Of a stretch of DNA of 64,000 nt, positions 59,809 through 64,000 are shown in pieces; positions within the stretch are counted from its first letter, which is position 1; every line of letters starts with the position of its first letter. The notes under the pieces are model-generated. The model was given only the letters and a program-made list of their open reading frames with translations, was not told the origin of the DNA and made no database searches. The DNA is from Bacillota bacterium. GTDB taxonomy: Bacteria; Bacillota; UBA4882; UBA8346. The position numbers and the translations under genes were made by a program. The DNA lies in contig JAEVYU010000026.1 in the NCBI GenBank assembly GCA_023392595.1, forward strand, positions 43,275 through 107,274, written 5' to 3'.

Positions 59809-59827
59809 TCTTTTGGGTTTCAAACTT

Positions 59828-60145
59828 TTAATACTGTTGTCTTTTGGGTTTGTAGCAATTACGGCAATAAACGGGTTTATCACCGGATGGTTGGAAAGGA
59901 ACCATTGTGCTGGTTCCGCAAGAGTGGCAAACCGCAGGATACATCTCCCGTTCGGAGGACCTCCCTTGGTAACTCCGTCCCGAATCTCTTCTACCGGCGT
60001 TTTGTTCTTTTCTGGCCGCTCTGCACTGCGGGCAACGTCCCGGTTCATTGGTAAATCCTTTTTCGGCGAAAAACTCCTGTTCAGTGACTGTAAACGTGAA
60101 ATCATTACCGCAATCCTTACATACGAGCATTTTGTCTTGGAACAT
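59828..60145 (-). CDS. Zinc-ribbon domain protein with four CxxC knuckles
   Basis: 105 residues. Four CxxC pairs: CKDC (about 9), CPQC (about 38), CHSC (about 73) and CRNC (about 93). The pattern DCGNDFTFTVTEQEFFAEKGF, shortened here to FTFTVTEQEFFAEKGF, followed by EPGRCPQCR and by VPFQPSGDKPVYCRNCY matches a widespread small Bacillota family, annotated only as zinc-ribbon. The middle is Arg/Ser/Gly rich, which suggests nucleic acid binding. The leader carries an AGCCCG/CGGGCT hairpin close to the ribosome binding site. Confidence 0.88.
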   Translation of the reverse strand: MFQDKMLVCKDCGNDFTFTVTEQEFFAEKGFTNEPGRCPQCRAARKEQNAGRRDSGRSYQGRSSEREMYPAVCHSCGTSTMVPFQPSGDKPVYCRNCYKPKRQQY

Positions 60146-60342
60146 ATAAAAACCTCCATTTTAAGCCCGACGGGCTCTTATTTACCTTTCCCTCGGGTTT
60201 ATAATATTAGGAGGCAACTTCACGCCGATGCGCTCTTTGAACTTGCAAACCACATTATTACTTTCCTAAGTTTGGGTACTATTCTTATAATAACACAGGT
60301 TTCCCAAAAACACAAAACATTTCCGAAATAAACCGGTTCTTC

Positions 60343-61431
60343 TTAACAAACTGCTGAAGCACAGAGATATTCTTTAAGCAGGGAATCCATCAAAGTCCTT
60401 ACCGGTACGATTTCGGTGTTACGATAACCGTTGGAACCGGAAAAAACAAATCCCTGTTTTAGTTTTCCCCTGCAAGCATTAATGAGTGCCAGCGCAATAC
60501 AATATGGGCTTTTTTTATAATCACAAGTCGTAATACAATGATAAGCGCATTGAAAGGGCTTTTTATTGCCCAATGCCACATCGGCGATAAACTTATTCTT
60601 GATGGCCCGTCCCAGCAGACCCACAGGGCTCTTAATAATAACCAGATCTTCTTGTTTCAAATTCAGGAAAGTTCTTTTAAACTCCATATCCGCATCGCAT
60701 TCATCCGTAGTAATGAATCGGGTGGCCATTTGAACGCCGGCTGCTCCCAACCGTAAAAACCGGTCAATATCAGCCCCGGTATAAATCCCCCCGGCAGCAA
60801 TCACCGGAACTTTCTTTTGGCATTGTTCTTCAAACTTGCCTACTTCCTCCAGCACTTGAGGAATCAGGCTTTCCAGCGAATAGGCCGGACTGACGATCTG
60901 ATCCGCTTTAAATCCCAAATGTCCCCCGGCCATGGGTCCTTCGACCACGATGGCGTCGGGGACATAATTATATTTTTCAATCCATTTTTTTAAAACGATT
61001 CCGGCAGCCCGGGCAGAAGACACAATCGGGACTAACTTGGTTTTTCGGGAGCCCTCTAGGAATTGGGGCAAATTGAGCGGCAGTCCGGCGCCGGAAAAAA
61101 TGACATCAACGCCTTCCTGGATGGCCGTCCGGGCCATATCGGCATAATTGGATAAAGCCACCATGATGTTGACGCCAATGATTCCATTGGTCATTAACCG
61201 GGCTTTTCTGATTTCATTTTTAAGGGCCTTGATGTTGGCTGCTAAAAAATCCGCGGCGAAATTGGGTTCCAGCATACCGATACCGGCGGTGGCTATAACA
61301 CCGATACCGCCGGAATTGGCTACTGCAGAAGCCAGTCCGGAGAGGGACACGCCGACCCCCATTCCCCCTTGAATAATCGGCAATTTGGTGGTAAAATCTC
61401 CAATGTTTAAACCTTTGATTGGGTTATGCAT
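60343..61431 (-). CDS. Nitronate monooxygenase-family flavoprotein
   Basis: FMN-dependent TIM barrel of 362 residues. LPIIQGGMGVGVSLSGLASA (about 17-36), the His in GGHLGFK (about 176), VIAAGGIYTGADIDRFL (about 217) and GAAGVQMATRFITTDEC (about 236-252) fit the nitronate monooxygenase/FabK-like group. The C-terminal region has clustered cysteines, CAYHCITTCDYKKSPYC, common in clostridial members and possibly metal-binding. It could be an enoyl-ACP-reductase relative, but the motif set favours nitronate monooxygenase. The second of two adjacent ATGs is chosen (6 bp from GGAGG). Confidence 0.87.
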   Translation of the reverse strand: MHNPIKGLNIGDFTTKLPIIQGGMGVGVSLSGLASAVANSGGIGVIATAGIGMLEPNFAADFLAANIKALKNEIRKARLMTNGIIGVNIMVALSNYADMARTAIQEGVDVIFSGAGLPLNLPQFLEGSRKTKLVPIVSSARAAGIVLKKWIEKYNYVPDAIVVEGPMAGGHLGFKADQIVSPAYSLESLIPQVLEEVGKFEEQCQKKVPVIAAGGIYTGADIDRFLRLGAAGVQMATRFITTDECDADMEFKRTFLNLKQEDLVIIKSPVGLLGRAIKNKFIADVALGNKKPFQCAYHCITTCDYKKSPYCIALALINACRGKLKQGFVFSGSNGYRNTEIVPVRTLMDSLLKEYLCASAVC

Positions 61432-61495
61432 CATAATCCTCCGCTTTTTTGTTGTCTCGATCCATCCATAGTATTCGCAATTGCTGGCCAGGAAA

Positions 61496-61864
61496 TTAAC
61501 AGCTCTTGCTATACCAGTATTTGTTTACATTGATGCCATTGCTTTTCATCAGATCTTTAATCATCTCAAAGCTTTTCCTGGGGATAACCATATGAAAGTC
61601 ATTCGTGCTTTGGCATAATGTTTTCCACTTTTTAAAAGCCCCGGGCTCGTTGACGGAATCGTCGGTCACGATTTCACATAAGGTAATTTCATCATCTAAA
61701 ACCGCCGTTAAATCAGGAATGTAACCACACACTTGGCTGGGTTGTCCGTTGCCGCATTTCTCATTGTTTATTTTGATATCGGAATAACCTAACTTTTGAT
61801 AGTTAATGGCTTGCGTGATCAACATCCTGTTGTATAAATTTTGTTCCGCTTGCGTTTTAAACAT
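61496..61864 (-). CDS. Hypothetical protein with nuclease-like core pattern
   Basis: 122 residues starting MFKTQAEQNLYNRMLITQA. YIPDLTAVLDDEITLCEIVT (about 48-67) looks like the PD-(D/E)xK core with the Lys replaced, and a helix ending KKWKTLCQ follows. That resembles inactive or diverged restriction-nuclease-fold proteins, but the likeness is weak. GGAGG is 8 bp before the ATG at 61864. It lies between the flavoprotein and the TetR gene on the same strand. Confidence 0.55.
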   Translation of the reverse strand: MFKTQAEQNLYNRMLITQAINYQKLGYSDIKINNEKCGNGQPSQVCGYIPDLTAVLDDEITLCEIVTDDSVNEPGAFKKWKTLCQSTNDFHMVIPRKSFEMIKDLMKSNGINVNKYWYSKSC

Positions 61865-61902
61865 TCCCATTTCCTCCTTCAATATAGATTCATAAACATT
61901 AT

Positions 61903-62574
61903 CTAGTGTTTTATTTCAAAGGGTTGGTAAACTGCCACTAAATCGGGGCCATTGTACTGAATTCCAAGAGCTTGTAAATTATAAACAATCAAAGGAACCG
62001 TGAGGTCGGTTAAATCAATATCAACGCTTTCCTGGAGCCAGTGAGTGATGGCGGTGTATATCGACCCGGTGAAAAGAATCGCCGCCACTTTGGCATCGGG
62101 TACATTAATAACTTTTTTTTGAAGCAGTCCCTTAAATATTTCCTCAAAAATGAGCGAGATTTTTTGATGATTGGCAGTCCTTTTCTTTTCAAATTCGGGA
62201 CTCAATCCTACCGAACGAATCAGCATGATTCCGGCAAGTTCCTTATTTGTCTGAAATGTTTTCAATGAAAGCGTAAGCGCTTTGGTAATACTTTCTACGA
62301 TATTCTCCTCATTGTCCGTCATGGTGTCGATTGCTTCCTGTAAAACACCCAAATAAGTTTGAATCATTTCATCATAGAGACTCTCGAATAACGCTTCCTT
62401 ATTATTAAAATAGAAATAAAAAGAGCCGGTGGAAATATCGGACTCTTCAAGAATATCCGTGACTTTGGTTTGATAATATCCTTTTTCCGAAAAAACTTTG
62501 GCGGCGCATTCCAAGATGTGTTGCCGCTTGGCGTCCTTCATTTCCTGCACTTTTTGAGGGGTCCGGTATGCCAT
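61903..62574 (-). CDS. TetR/AcrR-family regulator
   Basis: 223 residues starting MAYRTPQKVQEMKDAKRQHI (AAAGGA 6 bp upstream; the ATG at 62589 is upstream of that site). Helix-turn-helix: KVTDILEESDISTGSFYFYF (about 36-55). The C-terminal ligand domain includes LAGIMLIRSVGLSPEFEKKR (near 112). It is the first gene of a unit that continues to the small protein and the flavoprotein and may control them. Confidence 0.9.
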   Translation of the reverse strand: MAYRTPQKVQEMKDAKRQHILECAAKVFSEKGYYQTKVTDILEESDISTGSFYFYFNNKEALFESLYDEMIQTYLGVLQEAIDTMTDNEENIVESITKALTLSLKTFQTNKELAGIMLIRSVGLSPEFEKKRTANHQKISLIFEEIFKGLLQKKVINVPDAKVAAILFTGSIYTAITHWLQESVDIDLTDLTVPLIVYNLQALGIQYNGPDLVAVYQPFEIKH

Positions 62575-62784
62575 GGGAAATCCTTTCAAGCATAGAATGA
62601 AAATTCGTTCTACGCTTAATTATATACTAAAATCTCAAATAAACAAGCGCCTGAATTTTTAAAGGAATGGCAATATCTGGGGTTCTTTTGTGCAATATCG
62701 GTGGGCCGGTTCTTCGTTGATGGTGTCCGTAAACCATATGGTTTTTGTTCCCTTTGCTCGCGCCCATGAAACCTCTTTGAATAT

Positions 62785-62816
62785 AAAAACGGGCCTTTCA
62801 AGAATGAACGGCCCAT
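62785..62816 (-). terminator. Intrinsic terminator of the XRE gene
   Basis: Minus-strand GGGCC, a 14-nt loop, GGCCC then GTTTTTAT. It begins about 10 bp after the XRE stop. Confidence 0.8.
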
Positions 62817-62826
62817 TGTCCAAAAT

Positions 62827-63333
62827 TCATTCCCCCTTCTTCTCTTCCTGCAACTTCTCGGCCACTTCCCGGAAGGCTATCCCCAACTGGATCATGAGCC
62901 AACCCCGGACCGTTTCACCCCCTTGATTCCATTTATCCAAAATGTAATGCAAATAAGCCTGTAGTTTTGGATCGATGCTCCCTTGGCTCATCTCTCCAAG
63001 CGCCATTAGGCATTGCAATTCCGTAAATTGCGGTTCTCTTAAAACATTCTTTAACCCTTGTCCATATTTTTTTACGCCCAACGCCTTTATCCCATTAGCC
63101 ATATGTTCTTCAGCAGTAATAAGCATCTCGCCCTCGCCGGTTTTCACCCAATCCGGATTGACTAAAAACCGGGCTAATAAGGCATCAAGAAAGACTTCCG
63201 AAGGGGGTTGTTTACCCGCTTCAATTCGGGATACAGTTGATAAATTTACCTTTACTATTTGAATAAATTGCTTTCGAGTTAAGCCAAAATAATCTCGAAC
63301 CTGTTCAACTCGTTTTCCAATTTCTTTGTGCAT
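62827..63333 (-). CDS. XRE-family helix-turn-helix protein
   Basis: 168 residues starting MHKEIGKRVEQVRDYFGLTR. The Cro/C1-type domain is clear: TRKQFIQIVKVNLSTVSRIE (about 19-38), AGKQPPSEVFLDALLARF, NPDWVKTGEGEML. The rest is helical with no further known domain. AAGGAG lies 11 bp upstream. It follows a gap with the inverted repeats at 63479-63579 upstream, possible operator sites. Confidence 0.85.
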   Translation of the reverse strand: MHKEIGKRVEQVRDYFGLTRKQFIQIVKVNLSTVSRIEAGKQPPSEVFLDALLARFLVNPDWVKTGEGEMLITAEEHMANGIKALGVKKYGQGLKNVLREPQFTELQCLMALGEMSQGSIDPKLQAYLHYILDKWNQGGETVRGWLMIQLGIAFREVAEKLQEEKKGE

Positions 63334-63478
63334 ACAGAATTTTTCTCCTTGACATTTATGCAATTGGCACATATAATAAACTTGTAATTCAAAACAATTC
63401 GCTCAATTAAAATAAAAGCAAATAACAAAAGCCATCGGCCCAAGATCTTTCCCTTTGGCCCTTTGGTTTTATCATACC

Positions 63479-63532
63479 TCATACTAAGTTGCAATCAAAC
63501 CACATGCATTAGTAAAATGCAACTTAGTATGA
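63479..63532. repeat. 15-bp inverted repeat with 24-bp loop
   Basis: TCATACTAAGTTGCA (63479-63493) and TGCAACTTAGTATGA (63518-63532), exact complements. Directly followed by a second inverted repeat of like geometry. Confidence 0.75.
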
Positions 63533-63579
63533 AACCAATTTGCGCCATTCATAAGTATCTGTTGAAATGCAAATTGGTT
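63533..63579. repeat. 11-bp inverted repeat with 25-bp loop
   Basis: AACCAATTTGC (63533-63543) and GCAAATTGGTT (63569-63579), exact complements, abutting the 15-bp inverted repeat. Loop sequences are unrelated to each other. From 63580 to 63794 I see no gene. Confidence 0.7.
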
Positions 63580-63794
63580 AGAAATCTCAATTATTTCCAT
63601 TATACCATGAATAAAGGAAAAGTCGAAACCGGAAAGTGGGAACAGATAAAGAGCCTTAAAGCCACACTATAGGCCCTTTTCTCCCTCTCCCATAGCGGAG
63701 TTTCCGCGTCAATGGGGGAGGGCCGCTGCTCCAAATCTTCCCCAGGGGTGAGGGCGTTGGCGGCGCAGGTGACCCCAATTTTCGGCGGTCGGGG

Positions 63795-64000
63795 CGGTCA
63801 TCGCCCTGTACTTCGCACTCACCGCCCCGACCTTTTTTCTTACCGCCCCGGTCTGCGCACTCATCGCCCTGTACTCCGCACTCACCGCCCCGACCTTTTT
63901 TCTTACCGCCCCGGTCTGCGCACTCATCGCCCTGTACTCCGCACTCACCGCCCCGACCTTTTTTCTTACCGCCCCGGGCTGCGCACTTATCGCCCTGTAC
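63795..64000. repeat. 63-bp tandem repeat array (21-bp sub-period), runs past window end
   Basis: Units start at 63816, 63879 and 63942; the first two are identical and the third, incomplete (59 of 63 bp), differs at two positions. Each 63-bp unit is made of three 21-bp parts sharing the pattern nACTnAYCGCCC. The minus strand gives an open frame with seven-residue periods (MSAEYRA, MSAQTGA, VRKKVGA). The array continues outside the window. Confidence 0.9.

Noticed and set aside
63463..63672. 69-codon plus-strand frame over the paired inverted repeats
   Set aside because: The frame is made largely of the inverted repeats; no ribosome binding site.
63795..64000. CRISPR array
   Set aside because: Units are contiguous 63-bp tandem copies without unique spacers, and no cas gene is present.

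Overview
The window reads as a chromosomal segment of a spore-forming member of the Bacillota that probably has two membranes. The spore-former reading rests on SpoVT, SpoVG behind a sigma-H-like promoter, the large Bacillus-type SRP RNA, and a core order close to purR-yabJ-spoVG-glmU-prs-ctc-pth-yabK-mfd-spoVT of Bacillus. The two-membrane reading rests on a signal-peptide protein with an outer-membrane beta-barrel ending in Phe (56127-56960) and on two ABC solute-binding proteins whose signal peptides lack a lipobox. The taxonomic reading is inference from gene content.

Layout. 1-9208: the tail of a Crp/Fnr regulator, then a ribose-type ABC transporter (minus strand) divergent from an oxidoreductase, two TIM-barrel isomerases/epimerases and a ROK repressor (plus strand), a rare-sugar or polyol module sharing a 630-bp control region with two copies of a 20-bp dyad. 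9209-12760: a decayed stretch (FMN-reductase pseudogene, 21-bp tandem repeats, a long inverted repeat), then a TetR gene behind two tandem 13-bp palindromes, a DUF4345 membrane protein and an alpha/beta hydrolase. 12845-16821: an island with a primase-helicase-phospholipase-D-like fusion protein and a toxin-antitoxin pair whose toxin has a premature amber codon, bracketed by imperfect direct repeats; a relic of a second helicase copy lies at 118-178. 17140-24122: a sucrose-type operon (binding protein, two permeases, esterase, sucrose phosphorylase-like enzyme, fructokinase). 24314-34172: a LysR regulator divergent from an operon combining a PrpF-family isomerase, citrate lyase D, E and F, a YbhJ-like aconitase, CitC and a CitX-CitG fusion; read together this is a route from trans-aconitate (or a close analogue) through cis-aconitate and citrate to acetate and oxaloacetate.

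34301-35389 holds a YoaK-type membrane protein behind a possible leader peptide, and an IS21 transposase relic. 35572-55181 is mostly housekeeping: rlmH, an HtrA protease, a methyltransferase, spoVT, an O-antigen-ligase-like protein, mfd, a small membrane protein, pth, ribosomal protein L25/Ctc, glmU, tRNA-Gln, spoVG, a nucleotidyltransferase, a GntR regulator, ispE, SRP RNA, a HAD phosphatase and aroA. 55227-63333 holds an inositol-phosphatase-like enzyme, the beta-barrel protein, an MFS exporter, AraC, TetR and XRE regulators, a zinc-ribbon protein, a nitronate monooxygenase-like enzyme and small unknowns. The window ends in paired inverted repeats and a 63-bp tandem array that runs past the edge.

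Two copies of a short MITE-like element (2889-2986 and 39595-39711), several REP-like hairpins and two arrays with 21-nt periodicity make up the repeat content. No complete insertion sequence, CRISPR array or rRNA gene was seen.
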